From: Armatimonadota bacterium | GTDB lineage: Bacteria; Armatimonadota; Fimbriimonadia; Fimbriimonadales; Fimbriimonadaceae | NCBI GenBank assembly: GCA_029781035.1 | Contig: JAKOXK010000075.1 | Coordinates: forward strand, 1-64,000 | Reading direction: 5' to 3' | Length of the DNA: 64,000 nt | Shown here: piece by piece, positions 8,236 through 18,237 of the stretch | Layout of the letters: the number at the start of each line of letters is the position of its first letter | How positions within the stretch are numbered: position 1 is the first letter of the stretch | Program-made: the position numbers and the translations under genes | Notes under the pieces: model-generated | Told to the model about the DNA's origin: nothing | What the model saw: only the letters and a program-made list of their open reading frames with translations | Database searches by the model: none

Positions 8236-9207
8236 GTGCTCGGGCTGCTCGCCTGTCTGTTGCAGGTCTCGTCGGCGCCACTGAGGGTGGTGGCGAAGGT
8301 GCCATTGCCGGGCGGAGCGTCGCGGTTCGACTATCAGAGCCTCGACCCTACGACTGGCTTGCTCTACGTCTCACACATGGGCGCGGGGAGGCTCGTGGTC
8401 TTCGACACCAAAACTGACCGGGTCGCTGCCGACCTGCCGGGTTTCGCTAACGTGACGGGCGTGCTCGCCGTGCCGGAGGAAGGAAGGGTCTACGCCTCCG
8501 CCGCCGGGAGCCACGAGGTCTTCGTGCTCGACGCCAAGACACGGAATGTCCTTGCGAGGGTCGTGGGCCCGCGCTTTCCCGATGGCATCGCGTACGTGCC
8601 GTCGCTACGCAGGGTGTTCGTCTCGGACGAGTCGGGCCGGCAGGTGCTCGTGATCGACGCGAAAACGAACAAGGCAATCAAGACGATCGCGCTTGGTGGG
8701 GAAGCGGGAAACAGCCACTTCGACAGCGCCGACGGGCACGTGTGGGTGACAGTCCAGACCCGGAACCGGATGGTGGAAATCGACCCCAAGACGTTGCAGA
8801 TCGTCGGGCGATACGACCTCAATGGGAGTGGCGGGCCGCACGGGTTCCTCATTGACGCGAACGACGGTCTCGCGTTCGTTTCCTGCGAGGAGAACAACAA
8901 GCTAATCGTCGAGCGGATGCCCTCGATGGCGGCTTTGCAGAGCTTCGACGTGACGCGCGGGCCGGACGTACTCGAGTTCGACAAGGGCCTGCACCGGCTC
9001 TACGTCGGCAGCGAAGGGGGTGCGATCGACGTCTTCGAGCTGACGGGTGGCAGGCTAAGGTCACTTGGGAAGTTCGAGGGGCCGAACCCACACTCGGTCG
9101 CGGTAGACCAGAAGACGCACAAGGTGTACGTGCCGATCCGAAGCGACAACGGCAAGCCGGAGATGTGGATACTCGAACCGACAGGCAAGGAAACAGCGCA
9201 TGGGTAG
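8236..9207 (+). CDS. Exported YncE-like beta-propeller protein
   Basis: A 323-residue protein starting at GTG 8236, supported by GGGAGGAGG 8-10 bases upstream and a short signal-like N-terminus (LGLLACLLQVSS). The rest is a string of 40-45 residue blades with YVTN/YncE-type motifs: GLLYVSHMGAGRLVVFDTKT, EGRVYASAAGSHEVFVLDAKT, RRVFVSDESGRQVLVIDAKT, and a C-terminal HSVAVDQKTHKVYVPI. Such propellers serve as extracytoplasmic binding scaffolds; no catalytic residues are evident. The gene overlaps the next by 8 bases, implying translational coupling with the Cj0069-type protein. Confidence 0.85.
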   Translation: MLGLLACLLQVSSAPLRVVAKVPLPGGASRFDYQSLDPTTGLLYVSHMGAGRLVVFDTKTDRVAADLPGFANVTGVLAVPEEGRVYASAAGSHEVFVLDAKTRNVLARVVGPRFPDGIAYVPSLRRVFVSDESGRQVLVIDAKTNKAIKTIALGGEAGNSHFDSADGHVWVTVQTRNRMVEIDPKTLQIVGRYDLNGSGGPHGFLIDANDGLAFVSCEENNKLIVERMPSMAALQSFDVTRGPDVLEFDKGLHRLYVGSEGGAIDVFELTGGRLRSLGKFEGPNPHSVAVDQKTHKVYVPIRSDNGKPEMWILEPTGKETAHG

Positions 9208-10204
9208 GAAAGTCGCGATCGTCTGGCACGGGGACCGGGAGGCGCGAGAGGGCGCGGACCTCGCCGCGCACCGGCTGGGACCCACGGCCGAGGCTCTGCG
9301 CAACGTTGGCCTTGAACCAGAGCCGTGCGTCTACAACGACGACTTCGCGGACGAGGCTCTCGCGCAGTTGCGGAAGTGCGACGCCGCGCTCGTGTGGGTC
9401 AACCCGATCGAGGGCGAGCGCGACCGGACAGTTCTCGACAAGACGCTAGAGGAGGCCGCTGACCACGGCACATTCGTCAGCGCTCACCCGCGCACGATCC
9501 GCAAGATGGGCACGAAGGACGCGCTCTATGACAGTCGGGAGATGGGTTGGGGCTCTGATGTGCGGCTCTACGCGACGTTCGAGGAGTTCTGCCGGGAGTT
9601 TCCCAAGACCCTCAACGCAGGAAGTGCGCGCGTGGTTAAGCAATGGCGCGGGCACAGCGGCAATGGCGTCTGGAAGGTCACTCCGCTCAGAGAGAGCCGG
9701 GTACTGGCGCGGCACGCTAAACGAGGCGAGGTCGAGGAGGAGGTTTCCCTTGAGGCGTTCCTCGAGTCATGCAGGCCGTACTTCTCGGGCGAGGGTCACG
9801 TGGTCGACCAGGTGTACAACGAGCGCATCGGCGAGGGGATGGTGCGGTGCTACTTCGTGCAAGACCGCGTGCAGGGGTTCGGGCACCAGGAGGTGAACGC
9901 GCTGGTCGACACCGAGCCTGCGCCGGGCCAGCGGATCTACTTCCCGCATGACGACCAGCGGTGGCAAGCTTTGCGCAGGCGCTTGGAAGGAGAGTGGTTG
10001 GAGGAAATGCGCTCTCTGCTCGGCGTCTCGTACGAGGAACTGCCGATGCTTTGGGACGCGGACTTCATGTTCGGCCCGCCGACGCACGAGTGGATCTTGT
10101 GCGAGATCAACGTCAGCTCTGTGTACCCCTATCCCGAGTCGGCAATGGCGCCGCTCGCGCAGGCATTGGCTGCCAGGCTTTCAAGCCGCCCCTCGCTCTC
10201 ATAA
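9200..10204 (+). CDS. Cj0069 family protein (ATP-grasp-like)
   Basis: A 334-residue cytoplasmic protein. It opens KVAIVWHGDREARE, continues with ALVWVNPIEGERDRTVLD, HPRTIRKMGTKDALYDSR, then VVKQWRGHSGNGVWKV and ends with ILCEINVSSVYPYPESA, a layout like ATP-grasp ligases, where a C-terminal E-x-N segment coordinates Mg-ATP. I recognise it as the conserved Cj0069 type, whose reaction is unknown. It starts inside the last 8 bases of the propeller gene, so the two are coupled. Confidence 0.75.
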   Translation: MGRKVAIVWHGDREAREGADLAAHRLGPTAEALRNVGLEPEPCVYNDDFADEALAQLRKCDAALVWVNPIEGERDRTVLDKTLEEAADHGTFVSAHPRTIRKMGTKDALYDSREMGWGSDVRLYATFEEFCREFPKTLNAGSARVVKQWRGHSGNGVWKVTPLRESRVLARHAKRGEVEEEVSLEAFLESCRPYFSGEGHVVDQVYNERIGEGMVRCYFVQDRVQGFGHQEVNALVDTEPAPGQRIYFPHDDQRWQALRRRLEGEWLEEMRSLLGVSYEELPMLWDADFMFGPPTHEWILCEINVSSVYPYPESAMAPLAQALAARLSSRPSLS

Positions 10205-10510
10205 ACGCCTGGCTGCCTCCGCCCATGATCCTCCGCTCGTGAACTCCTGACGCGGCCCATGCGTGGAGGTTTGTTACGATGTTTGGGGCCCATAGCCTCC
10301 ACACACCTGCTGTGGTGGACAGAACGGAGTGACAATCGATTGCGGATGCATCTGGGCCTCGAGCACACCCAGGCGCCGTCTAACCTGCGGATTGCACGGA
10401 AACCTCGAGCCGTTGCACTCCATAGCACAGTCAAGTCGGTGCACTTCGGGTTCTCGAGGCACACATGGCGATCCGCAGCCTAGTGCGGCTAAACTCCGCG
10501 CGAGGGACAC
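10205..10510. other. Spacer, 306 bases, no gene seen
   Basis: No open frame here has protein character. Near its end CCGCA-GCCTA-GTGCGG (10473-10487) can fold, and TAAACT at 10490-10495 is a possible -10 box about 15 bases before the oxidoreductase ATG. Nothing else is evident. Confidence 0.5.
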
Positions 10511-11821
10511 ATGGAAAGCAAGCCGACGCGTAGGGACGTGCTGAAGACGACCGCTGGGATCTCGATGGGGATGATCCTGACCCGGGTCGCGGGGGCGGAG
10601 ACGCCAAGGCAGACGAAGAGCGACAGAGTTCGGTTCGCCTGCGTCGGCGTGGGAGGCAAGGGCGAGAGCGACACCGCCGACGCGGCCAAGTACGGCGAGG
10701 TCGTGGCCATCTGCGACCCCGACCTGGAAACCCGGATCAAGGCCATGCGCCTCTATCCGATGGCCGCAGCGTTCTCCGACTACCGCGTGATGCTCGATGC
10801 CATGCACGGCAGCATCGACGCCGTGACCGTCAGCACGCCTGACCACAACCACGCGCCTGCCGCCGCGATGGCGATGCACCTGGGCAAGCACGTTTACTGC
10901 CAGAAGCCACTGACCCACACGATTCACGAAGCGCGGGTTTTGGCGAAGCTGGCCCGCGACAAAAAGGTGGCGACGCAGATGGGCAACCAAGGCACGGCCA
11001 GCGACGACCTGAGACGTGTCGCGGCAGCGATCAAGTCGGGAGCGTTCGGAGCCGTGAAGGAGGTCCACTGCTGGACCGACCGGGCCAAGGGCTGGTGGCC
11101 GCAAGGTGTCAGCCGTCCCGAGAGCAAGCCAGTGCCCGCGACGCTTGATTGGGACGTGTGGCTCGGCCCCGCCCCGATGCGCGAGTACGCCGAGGGATAC
11201 CACCCCTTTGCCTGGCGCGGGTTCTGGGACTTCGGTTGTGGCGCGCTGGGCGACATGGGTTGCCACATCATGAACCTCTCGTTCATGGCCCTGGACTTGC
11301 GCGACCCGATCGCGGTCAGGGCGGACAGTTCCGGCAACAACAAAGAGACGTACCCTGAGTGGTCGGTGGTCCGTTACGAGTTTGGTGCTCGCGGAGCGCG
11401 CGGCCCTGTGACTCTGACGTGGTACGACGGCGGGCAAAAGCCCTCCCAAGATCTCGTGGCTGGTGCCGAGCTCTCGCCAGGCGGAAGCATCATCGTCTGT
11501 GAAAAAGGCACCTTGTTCTGCCCGAACGACTACGGTGCGGGCACCAAGGTGATCGGCGGTGGTGAGATCCCGGACGTGCCATTTGACAAGTCCCCGGGCC
11601 ATTTCGCGGAGTTTGTGGACGCGGTCAAGGACGGCAAGCCGGCGGTCTCGAACTTCCCGAACTACGCCTCGGCTCTGACCGAGACGGTGTTGCTGGGGAA
11701 CTTGGCGGTGTGGGCAAGCGGCGAACGCTTGGAGTGGGACGCCAAAGGGATGAAGGTGAAGGGCCGTCCGGACCTCGACCCGCTGCTCACGCCAACCTAT
11801 CGGAAGGGGTGGACCCTCTAG
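10511..11821 (+). CDS. Tat-exported Gfo/Idh/MocA family oxidoreductase
   Basis: A 436-residue protein with a twin-arginine signal (TRRDVLKTTAGISMG) at residues about 6-20, then a Rossmann NAD(P)-binding region (RFACVGVGGKGESDTADA, AICDPDLE) and the family motif VSTPDHNHAPAAAMAMHLGKHVYCQKPLTHT, in which the Lys-Pro pair is catalytic. The C-terminal domain follows with WDVWLGPAP and DFGCGALGDMGCHIMN. Members oxidise or rearrange sugars and inositols; Tat-signal forms bind cofactor before export and act in the periplasm. GAGGGACAC before the ATG is the ribosome site. The substrate cannot be inferred. Confidence 0.92.
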   Translation: MESKPTRRDVLKTTAGISMGMILTRVAGAETPRQTKSDRVRFACVGVGGKGESDTADAAKYGEVVAICDPDLETRIKAMRLYPMAAAFSDYRVMLDAMHGSIDAVTVSTPDHNHAPAAAMAMHLGKHVYCQKPLTHTIHEARVLAKLARDKKVATQMGNQGTASDDLRRVAAAIKSGAFGAVKEVHCWTDRAKGWWPQGVSRPESKPVPATLDWDVWLGPAPMREYAEGYHPFAWRGFWDFGCGALGDMGCHIMNLSFMALDLRDPIAVRADSSGNNKETYPEWSVVRYEFGARGARGPVTLTWYDGGQKPSQDLVAGAELSPGGSIIVCEKGTLFCPNDYGAGTKVIGGGEIPDVPFDKSPGHFAEFVDAVKDGKPAVSNFPNYASALTETVLLGNLAVWASGERLEWDAKGMKVKGRPDLDPLLTPTYRKGWTL

Positions 11822-11826
11822 GGAGC

Positions 11827-11926
11827 AGCGCGCGTCCCCGCGCGCCGAAAGAACACGCGGCGTCCCCGCGCGCCTCAAAACACGCGCTTCCTCGCGCGCC
11901 AGGGACACGGGGCGTCCCTGCGTGAC
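11827..11926. repeat. Four degenerate GC-rich hairpin repeats
   Basis: About four copies of a 25-27-base unit, each with a core like GCGTCCCCGCGCGCC followed by an A-rich AAAACACG-type linker. The first copy can form GCGCGCG-TCCC-CGCGCGC. They fill the spacer between the oxidoreductase and the 3' end of hisA, which converge, so they may act as a two-way terminator or a REP-like element. Confidence 0.65.
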
Positions 11927-12630
11927 TAACGCGAGTTCTCTATGTCCGCCAACTCGGCAAGATTCAACCTTCTGGTGTAGACGGCCATGCCCAGGGCGAC
12001 CTCAATGTCGGCGCTGACGAGGGTGCGGACCTCGTCGACCGTGGCGATGCCCCCGGCAGCGATCAGTGACTTCGTCGTGCGCTTGCGGAGGCGGAGGAAC
12101 AGGTCGAGGTCGGTGCCCTCCATCGTGCCCTCGCGGTCGACGTACGTGCACAGGAACCCCGCGCAGTAGGGCTTAAGCTCGCTGACGGCTTGCTCGGGCG
12201 TCAGCGCGACGCTCTCGTGCCATCCCTTGACTGCGACATGGCCCCTCTTGCTGTCGATCGCGAGGATGAGCCGATCCGGAGGCACCACTTGGTTGAGGGC
12301 CCGAAGGAACTCGTGGTTGATGCCGTCCGCCTGGAATGCCCTTGTGCCGACAATCACCTGCTCCGCACCGAGGTCGAGAAGCTCCTTGGCCCGGTCGACT
12401 GAGCGCACGCCTCCACCGACCCGCACGCGCTTTGCCTTCACGACATCAAGGATCATGGGTCCATTCGAACCCTGGCCCAATGCGGCGTCCAAGTCGATCA
12501 CATGGATCAAGGGAAAAGCCTCGAACAGGGCAAGCGCCTCGGCGACCGAGTCAAGTTCTAGCGCCTTGTCTCTGCCCCTGACGAGCTGAACGACCTTGCC
12601 ACCCATGAGGTCGAGGCAGGGGATGATCAC
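11926..12630 (-). CDS. hisA: Phosphoribosylformimino-AICAR-P isomerase
   Basis: A 234-residue (beta/alpha)8 barrel that isomerises ProFAR to PRFAR in histidine synthesis. The first catalytic Asp sits in [15 protein letters not shown], the second in [17 protein letters not shown]; phosphate-binding VGGGVRS and [11 protein letters not shown] are present. The stretch normally reading like TDI-RDGTLTG is [10 protein letters not shown] here, so the protein is a somewhat divergent HisA. It is last in the operon and its start overlaps the hisF stop by 4 bases (ATGA-type). Confidence 0.93.
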   Translation of the reverse strand: MIIPCLDLMGGKVVQLVRGRDKALELDSVAEALALFEAFPLIHVIDLDAALGQGSNGPMILDVVKAKRVRVGGGVRSVDRAKELLDLGAEQVIVGTRAFQADGINHEFLRALNQVVPPDRLILAIDSKRGHVAVKGWHESVALTPEQAVSELKPYCAGFLCTYVDREGTMEGTDLDLFLRLRKRTTKSLIAAGGIATVDEVRTLVSADIEVALGMAVYTRRLNLAELADIENSR

Positions 12631-13388
12631 AGCGTGTGCCTCACGGTCACGCCAGCGTGGGCAAGATAATCCTTGAGGTCTGGTATGGGAATCTCACCGA
12701 AATGGAAGACGGATGCGGCTAGAGCCGCGTGACAACCTGTCTCAGCGAACACTTGCAGGAAATGCTCGCGGCTCCCCGCACCGCCTGACGCGACGACTGG
12801 GATGGTGACGGCTTCGACGACTGCTTTCGTCAGGGCGAGGTCAAAGCCTGCTTGCACACCGTCGGTGTCCATTGAAGTCAGCAGGATCTCACCGGCCCCA
12901 AGCCGCTCGGCTTCTTGAGCCCAAGCGATCGCGTCTTTTCCCGTCTGGACCCTGCCGCCTTGCACGGTCGTACGCCAGCAGTCGTCCTGTCGCTGAGCGT
13001 CTATCGCCACCACGACTGCCTGACTCCCGAACTCCGACGCCATCTCTGAGACGAGCGCTGGGCGGTTGACGGCGGCGCTGTTCACGCTCACTTTGTCCGC
13101 GCCGTTGTGGAGGAGGAGACGGGCTTGTTCCACGGATCCAATGCCGCCTCCCACTGTGAGCGGGACGAAGACGGAGCTGGCAGTCCTGGCGACGACCTCG
13201 ACCATCGTTGTGCGGCCCTCGAGAGTCGCGCTGATATCCAGGAAGACGATCTCGTCAGCGCCCTCTTCGTTGTAGCGCTGAGCGAGTTCGACAGGATCTC
13301 CCGTATCTCTAAGGTGCACGAAATTGACGCCTTTCACAACGCGACCGTCGGCGACGTCCAGACAAGGAATAATGCGCCTAGCCAGCAC
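12627..13388 (-). CDS. hisF: Imidazole glycerol phosphate synthase, cyclase subunit
   Basis: A 253-residue barrel. It matches HisF closely: [23 protein letters not shown] with the first catalytic Asp, [36 protein letters not shown] with the second acid, LLTSMDTDG and VVASGGAGS. It uses ammonia channelled from HisH to convert PRFAR into IGP and AICAR. It lies 9 bases after hisH and overlaps hisA by 4. Confidence 0.97.
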   Translation of the reverse strand: MLARRIIPCLDVADGRVVKGVNFVHLRDTGDPVELAQRYNEEGADEIVFLDISATLEGRTTMVEVVARTASSVFVPLTVGGGIGSVEQARLLLHNGADKVSVNSAAVNRPALVSEMASEFGSQAVVVAIDAQRQDDCWRTTVQGGRVQTGKDAIAWAQEAERLGAGEILLTSMDTDGVQAGFDLALTKAVVEAVTIPVVASGGAGSREHFLQVFAETGCHAALAASVFHFGEIPIPDLKDYLAHAGVTVRHTL

Positions 13389-13397
13389 GGTTCCACC

Positions 13398-13982
13398 TCA
13401 TGGTGTGCCTCCGGAAAACCGATTCAGGAGTTCAAGCCCAAGCGCACCGGACTTCTCTGGATGGAACTGGACTCCTACCGCGTTTCCACTCCTGACGGCG
13501 GCGGCAAAAGCGGTTTCATAGCGGCAGCTTGCCACGGCCTCTAGACCACTGGGGACATAGTAGCTGTGTGCGAACGTGTACCAACCATTGGGTATGAGCG
13601 GGCATCCAGAGTCCACTTCGTTCCAACCCATGTGGGGCACGGCGAGGCCGACCCGGAATCGCTTGACTTCTCCCTCGATCACGCCGAGCCCAGCTGGGCC
13701 CTCGATTGCTTCCTCGCTCGCGTCGAACAGGGCGTGCATTCCTAGGCAGATACCAAGGAACGGACGGCCATCACTTGCGGCCTCGTAGAGGCTTTCCGTG
13801 AGGCCGAGGTCGTTGAGAGCTTGCATCATTTGGCCGAAGTGCCCGACCCCAGGCAAGATCACGCGATCGGCGCGCTCGACCAGCTTGGGGTCGTTAGTGA
13901 TCACGGGCCGATGGCCGAGGAACCTCACCGCGTTCTCGACGGAACGGAGGTTCCCTGCCCCGTAGTCGACAATGACGATCAT
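13398..13982 (-). CDS. hisH: Imidazole glycerol phosphate synthase, glutaminase subunit
   Basis: From ATG 13982 (194 residues), which overlaps the hisB stop as ATGA; the open frame continues upstream to 14063 but the family begins [15 protein letters not shown]. It is a class I glutamine amidotransferase: the nucleophile Cys is in [12 protein letters not shown] and the His/Glu pair in [10 protein letters not shown]. It supplies ammonia to HisF. The spacing and order (B-H-F-A) are those of many compact his operons. Confidence 0.96.
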   Translation of the reverse strand: MIVIVDYGAGNLRSVENAVRFLGHRPVITNDPKLVERADRVILPGVGHFGQMMQALNDLGLTESLYEAASDGRPFLGICLGMHALFDASEEAIEGPAGLGVIEGEVKRFRVGLAVPHMGWNEVDSGCPLIPNGWYTFAHSYYVPSGLEAVASCRYETAFAAAVRSGNAVGVQFHPEKSGALGLELLNRFSGGTP

Positions 13983-14572
13983 AGAAGCCCCTTGGTCGAT
14001 GGGAGCCAGTCTTTCAGGCGCTCGTCGCGGGACACAGCATAGCTCAGGGCCCGGCCAAAACACTTAAAGACAGCTTCCACCTTATGGTGGTTCGAACGCC
14101 CATAGAGGACCTTCACATGGACGTTCGCCCGCGCACTCCGGGCAAACCCTTCGAAGAAGTCTGGCAAGAGCTCAGTGACCAACCCTCCGATCTGCCTGGC
14201 CCGAACCTGGTCGTTGTAGACCAGGGCTGCGCGGCCGCCTAGGTCAAGGGCGACGACGGCCAGCGTCTCGTCCATCGTCTGGACAAAGTACCCCGCACGG
14301 TTGATTCCCTTTCTATCCGCTAGAGCTTTGTCGACAAGCTCGCCCAAAACGATCCCTACATCCTCTACCGTATGATGTTGGTCGACATCGAGGTCTCCTT
14401 TAGCCCGCAGCACGAGGTCGAACTTGCCGTGCTTGGCAAAGAGGGTCAACATGTGGTCGAGGAACCCGATACCGGTTTCGATCTCTGACGCTCCAGTGCC
14501 GTCGAGCCCGAGGCTCGCCTCGACCTCCGTTTCGGCTGTGTGCCGGATGATACGAGCTACGCGGTCTTCCAC
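13979..14572 (-). CDS. hisB: Imidazoleglycerol-phosphate dehydratase
   Basis: A 197-residue monofunctional HisB (no phosphatase domain). The manganese ligands lie in [28 protein letters not shown] and the C-terminal [17 protein letters not shown]. It dehydrates imidazole glycerol phosphate to imidazole acetol phosphate. It overlaps hisC upstream by 16 bases and hisH downstream by 4, so translation is coupled along the message. Histidinol phosphatase must be encoded elsewhere. Confidence 0.97.
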   Translation of the reverse strand: MEDRVARIIRHTAETEVEASLGLDGTGASEIETGIGFLDHMLTLFAKHGKFDLVLRAKGDLDVDQHHTVEDVGIVLGELVDKALADRKGINRAGYFVQTMDETLAVVALDLGGRAALVYNDQVRARQIGGLVTELLPDFFEGFARSARANVHVKVLYGRSNHHKVEAVFKCFGRALSYAVSRDERLKDWLPSTKGLL

Positions 14573-15612
14573 AGTTCCTCCAGAATCTCAAGGAATCGGT
14601 CCATTTGGGTCTTGGTACCAATGGTGACACGCACGGTGCCAGGGATCTCATGGCTTCGGTCTCTCAAGAGGACTCCTTGCTGATTACATGCTCTTAGCAA
14701 CGGCTCATTCATGGCTCCTGCCCAAAACAGGACGAAGTTGCCTTGACTTGAAACGTACCGTATCTCCATCTCGGCGAACCTCTTCTCCACCCGCGAGCGC
14801 TGAATCCTGACCTCCTCGGCGAAGGCCCGGACACGGTCCTGCTCGTCGACCGCGGCAACAGCCGCCATGGCTGCGACGATGTTGACGCTATAGGGCGACT
14901 GGACGCGCTTCAGCAGAGTGGTGTTGGCTGGGTTTGAGAACAGGAACCCACACCGCAATCCTGCGAGCCCGTAGGCCTTGGACATGGTGCGACTGACCAA
15001 AAGGTTGGGGAACTCGTCGATCCAAGGAAGGGCCGTTGTCCCGCTGAACTCAAAGTAAGCTTCGTCGACCAGTACTGCCGAATGAGGGAACCGCTGCAGA
15101 ATGGCCCGGATCTGATCCAAGGGTGTCAGGGTGCCAGTTGGATTGTTCGGATTGGAAAGAAACAATGCCTTGGGCTCTGCCTGAGTGCTCAGTACGCGGT
15201 CGATGGGAAAAGAAAGCTCCTCTCCCGAATAAGGTGCGTCGTCAACGATGGCGCCCGCTACCTCGCAGTAGAACCGGTACATGGCATATGTAGGGGTGGG
15301 GATCAGGACAGTTTCGCCTGCGTCGACAAACGTGTTGACGATGATCTGAATCGCCTCGTCTGTGCCATTGGTCATGACCATATGGTCAGGCGAAACACCG
15401 AAGTGCTCGGCCAATCGGTCAAGCGATGGCTCGTAGTCGGGGTAAGTGGCCAGCAACTCCCCGTTCAATCCCAGCTGGAACAAGGCAAGCACTGAGGACG
15501 GGCACCCGACCGTGTTCTCGTTGAAGTCGAGGCGCAACTTGCCACGACGCTGGCCCGTCGGAGGCGAGTACGGCCGCATGAACTGGACTGCGCGGCGCGG
15601 GCTAAGGGACAA
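14557..15612 (-). CDS. hisC: Histidinol-phosphate aminotransferase
   Basis: A fold-type I PLP transaminase of about 351 residues making histidinol phosphate. It shows [12 protein letters not shown] at the N-terminus, [21 protein letters not shown] and the cofactor-lysine segment [18 protein letters not shown] place the start at TTG 15612: GGAGG lies 6 bases upstream and the protein then opens LSPRRAV, typical of HisC. ATG at 15579 is the alternative; the open frame to 15702 runs into hisD and is unlikely. The chosen start overlaps the hisD stop by 11 bases. Confidence 0.94.
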   Translation of the reverse strand: MSLSPRRAVQFMRPYSPPTGQRRGKLRLDFNENTVGCPSSVLALFQLGLNGELLATYPDYEPSLDRLAEHFGVSPDHMVMTNGTDEAIQIIVNTFVDAGETVLIPTPTYAMYRFYCEVAGAIVDDAPYSGEELSFPIDRVLSTQAEPKALFLSNPNNPTGTLTPLDQIRAILQRFPHSAVLVDEAYFEFSGTTALPWIDEFPNLLVSRTMSKAYGLAGLRCGFLFSNPANTTLLKRVQSPYSVNIVAAMAAVAAVDEQDRVRAFAEEVRIQRSRVEKRFAEMEIRYVSSQGNFVLFWAGAMNEPLLRACNQQGVLLRDRSHEIPGTVRVTIGTKTQMDRFLEILEELWKTA

Positions 15613-16846
15613 AGCGTGCCTCCAACGCCCGGGCGTGCGCTTCCAGCCCCTCGGATCGCGCAAGGGTCGTGACCGCCGGGCCAATAGCCGCCAGCGCTTC
15701 ACGACTGAGCTCTTGGAAGGTGATCACTTTGACGAAGTCGGCCGCAGAAAGCCCACCGCGCACCCTCGCGACCCCGCCGGTCGGCAAGACATGGTTGGGC
15801 CCACTCGCGTAGTCGCCGGCGGACTCACAACTCATGGGCCCGAGGAAGACGCTTCCGGCGCACGTGATCTCCCCGAGAAGCGTACTGTCGTGAAGGCACA
15901 AGTGCTCGGCGGCGAAGTCGTTCGCTATGGCGATGGCTTGCGAACGGGACTCGGCCAAAACCACTGCGCTGTTCCTGTCGATGGCGACGCGGGCAACGCC
16001 CGAGGTCGGCAAAATGTCAAGTTGACGCTCGATTTCTCCCAGGACTTGCTCGGCAAATCCTCGTGACGTCGTGATCAGAATGGCGGACGCATCGAAATCA
16101 TGTTCTGCCTGAGCCAGCATGTCGGCCGCGATCCATCGCGGATCGCCCGATTCTGCGACGATCACCACCTCCGTTGGACCCGCAACAAAGTCAATGCCGA
16201 CCTCACCTGCCAGCAGCTTCTTGGCAGCCGCAACATAGATGTTGCCGGGGCCGACAATGCGGTCGACTTTGGGGACCGTCTCCGTTCCGAACGCGAACGC
16301 TGCCAAGGCTTGGGCCCCTCCGATCTGAGCCATTCTCTGGACTCCGGAAAGTGACGCGGCCGCAAGAGTCTCGGGAGTGGGCTTGGGAGTGGTGGCCCAG
16401 ACTTCCTGGACCCCGGCAGCCTTCGCGGGAACGGCCGTCATGACGACGGTCGAAGGCAGGGGATATCGCCCTCCCGGAACATAGGCTGCAACGCGCGAAA
16501 GGGGTCGCACGATTTGGCCCACGACGTGGCCAGGTGCCAACTCAGCCCGAAACTCGCGCGGAACCTGGAGTTCCGCGAATGCTTTGACGTGCTGGATCGC
16601 TGTCACGACCGCCCTTCGAAAGTCGGAAGTGACAGTGTCCAATGCCCTGTCCAAGTCGGCAGAGTCAATCAACACTCGGTCACCCTCAAGACCGTCAAGA
16701 CGCCTCGCATGGTCCATGACGGCGGCATCGCCGCGCCGTCGCACGTCATCGATGATCGGTGCTACGACCGCTTCGGCTTCGCACAGCCTGTCGTCCTTCG
16801 TTCTCGACAGTGCGTCGGCTTGGTCAGGAGTCAGGATTCGGATCAT
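15602..16846 (-). CDS. hisD: Histidinol dehydrogenase
   Basis: A 414-residue NAD-dependent enzyme performing the last two oxidations to histidine. Family marks include GQIVRPLSRVAAYVPGGRYP, STVVMTAVPAKAAGV, GPGNIYVAAAKKLL, AGPTEVVIVAESG and the zinc-binding AEHDFDASA and GPNHVLPTGG segments. The length is normal. It starts 3 bases after hisG ends. Confidence 0.97.
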   Translation of the reverse strand: MIRILTPDQADALSRTKDDRLCEAEAVVAPIIDDVRRRGDAAVMDHARRLDGLEGDRVLIDSADLDRALDTVTSDFRRAVVTAIQHVKAFAELQVPREFRAELAPGHVVGQIVRPLSRVAAYVPGGRYPLPSTVVMTAVPAKAAGVQEVWATTPKPTPETLAAASLSGVQRMAQIGGAQALAAFAFGTETVPKVDRIVGPGNIYVAAAKKLLAGEVGIDFVAGPTEVVIVAESGDPRWIAADMLAQAEHDFDASAILITTSRGFAEQVLGEIERQLDILPTSGVARVAIDRNSAVVLAESRSQAIAIANDFAAEHLCLHDSTLLGEITCAGSVFLGPMSCESAGDYASGPNHVLPTGGVARVRGGLSAADFVKVITFQELSREALAAIGPAVTTLARSEGLEAHARALEARFVP

Positions 16847-16849
16847 CTC

Positions 16850-17719
16850 TCACACCACGATCTTGTTGAGCGGATACTCGACGATCCCAGTCGCGCCGAC
16901 CGCCTTGAGTTTGGGGATGATGGCTCGCACCAGGGACTCGGGCAGCACCGTGTTCACGGCGACCCACGTCCCATCGGCCAGAGGCGACACGGTTGGGCTG
17001 TTGAGTGACGGCAAAACGTCCAATACTTGGGGCAGCGCGGCCGATGTCACGTTGAGCATCATGCCGACCCGCCCGACTGCCGCGATCGCCCCTTCAAGCA
17101 GCAGCTTCATGTCCTCGAGCTTGCCCCGCTTCCAGTCGTCTCCCCAAGAAGCCTTGTTGGCGATCAACTGCGTGTTCGACTCCATGACCGTCTCGACGAT
17201 GCGCAACTTGTTGGCGCGCAGCGAAGAGCCGGTTTCTGTCACCTCGACGATGGCGTCCGCCAAGACTGGCGGTTTGACCTCCGTAGCGCCCCAACTGAAC
17301 TCAACTTTGGCGCTCACCCCGTTGGCGGCCAAGTACCGCCGCGTCGCACCGACCAACTCGGTCGCAATGACCTTTCCTTCCAGATCCTGGACTGAACGGA
17401 TCTTTGAGTCCTCAGGAACAGCCAAGACCCACTTGACCTTGCCGAAGCTCTGCCGGGCGTAGACCAGGTCGGCCACGGGCACGATGTCGGCGTCGGTCTC
17501 GGCGATCCAGTCCATCCCCGTAAGGCCGGCGTCCAGGATCCCGTTCTCCACGTATCGGGCCATCTCTTGGGCCCGGATCAACATGCACTCGATTTCGGGA
17601 TCGTCGATGGCGGGGAAATAGGAACGGCTGCTGACCGTCACGACCCAGCCGGCACGGCGAAAAAGCTCGATCGTGGCCGACTCAAGGCTTCCCTTCGGGA
17701 TTCCAAGGCGGAGTTTCAC
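16850..17719 (-). CDS. hisG: ATP phosphoribosyltransferase, long form
   Basis: A 289-residue long-form HisG: the periplasmic-binding-like catalytic domain ([50 protein letters not shown] for PRPP) is followed by a C-terminal ACT-like regulatory domain of about 75 residues ([20 protein letters not shown] onward). The long form needs no HisZ and is feedback inhibited by histidine. It catalyses the first, committed step. The start overlaps the hisI stop by 4 bases. Confidence 0.96.
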   Translation of the reverse strand: MKLRLGIPKGSLESATIELFRRAGWVVTVSSRSYFPAIDDPEIECMLIRAQEMARYVENGILDAGLTGMDWIAETDADIVPVADLVYARQSFGKVKWVLAVPEDSKIRSVQDLEGKVIATELVGATRRYLAANGVSAKVEFSWGATEVKPPVLADAIVEVTETGSSLRANKLRIVETVMESNTQLIANKASWGDDWKRGKLEDMKLLLEGAIAAVGRVGMMLNVTSAALPQVLDVLPSLNSPTVSPLADGTWVAVNTVLPESLVRAIIPKLKAVGATGIVEYPLNKIVV

Positions 17720-18096
17720 GCAAGCCCCCCATAGACGGCCGATGGGTCAAAGCGACGTTCTTCGCGAACAGCCCAATCGTCGCCATCAAGCACGCGGAAG
17801 AAGCAGCTTTCGAATCCTTCGTGACACACTCCCGGGCCGATCGGGTTTACGCGCAGGAGCACCGCGTCGTGATCACAGTCTGTCCTGGCCTCGACGACTT
17901 TGAGCACATGCCCACTGCTCTCGCCCTTTACCCACAGCTTTCCTCTTGACCGGCTGAAGAACGTAGCGAGTCCGGTCTCCACTGTCTTGCTCCACGCCTC
18001 TTGGTTCATCATGGCGAGCATCAGCACGCGCCCGGTCTCGGCATCTTGGACGATCGCCGGCACCAGACCTTCTGTCTTGTCAAAGTCGATGTTCAT
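17716..18096 (-). CDS. hisI: Phosphoribosyl-AMP cyclohydrolase
   Basis: A 126-residue monofunctional cyclohydrolase (no HisE domain). The zinc site is visible in [14 protein letters not shown] and [32 protein letters not shown] is the family core. As the first gene of the operon it has a clear GGAG seven bases before ATG. A terminator hairpin ends just upstream of that site, so expression of the whole operon passes through it. HisE must be encoded elsewhere. Confidence 0.96.
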   Translation of the reverse strand: MNIDFDKTEGLVPAIVQDAETGRVLMLAMMNQEAWSKTVETGLATFFSRSRGKLWVKGESSGHVLKVVEARTDCDHDAVLLRVNPIGPGVCHEGFESCFFRVLDGDDWAVREERRFDPSAVYGGLA

Positions 18097-18109
18097 ATCG
18101 GGGCTCCTG

Positions 18110-18151
18110 AAAAACGGAGCGAGCCCACCGCTTGAATGCGGTGGGCTCGCT
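18110..18151 (-). terminator. Intrinsic terminator in the his leader (attenuator)
   Basis: On the minus strand AGCGAGCCCACCGC (18151-18138) pairs perfectly with 18131-18118 over 14 bp around a six-base loop; CCG and then TTTTT (18114-18110) follow. The hisI ribosome site begins three bases later. It sits between the candidate leader peptide and hisI, so it would control entry into the operon. Reading it simply as the terminator of the upstream TIGR03790 gene is possible but it is 260 bases from that stop. Confidence 0.85.
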
Positions 18152-18171
18152 TGGTGATCTAGCAGGGATCC

Positions 18172-18237
18172 TTACGCGCGGCAACACCGCAACCCATTGG
18201 TCGCGTGATGGTGCTGCGCGGAATGGAACCGAGCCAT
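18172..18237 (-). CDS. Candidate his operon leader peptide
   Basis: A 21-codon frame MARFHSAQHHHATNGLRCCR plus A, then TAA, with four His codons including CAC CAT CAC in a row (18213-18205). It stops 21 bases before the terminator's first arm. Codons 16-18 contain TGCGGTG (18191-18185), complementary to CACCGCA at the loop end of the terminator's 5' arm. A ribosome stalled at the His run would leave it free to form an antiterminator. A weak spot is the ribosome site: only CAGG close to the ATG. TATAAG at 18282-18277 is a possible -10 box. Confidence 0.65.
   Translation of the reverse strand: MARFHSAQHHHATNGLRCCRA

Noticed and set aside
10259-10483. 74-residue open frame in the spacer before the Tat oxidoreductase
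   Set aside because: Composition looks like random GC-rich translation; no ribosome site.
10274-11908. 544-codon minus-strand open frame opposite the Tat oxidoreductase
   Set aside because: Shadow frame rich in Arg, His and Val without motifs; the plus strand carries the Gfo/Idh/MocA signatures.
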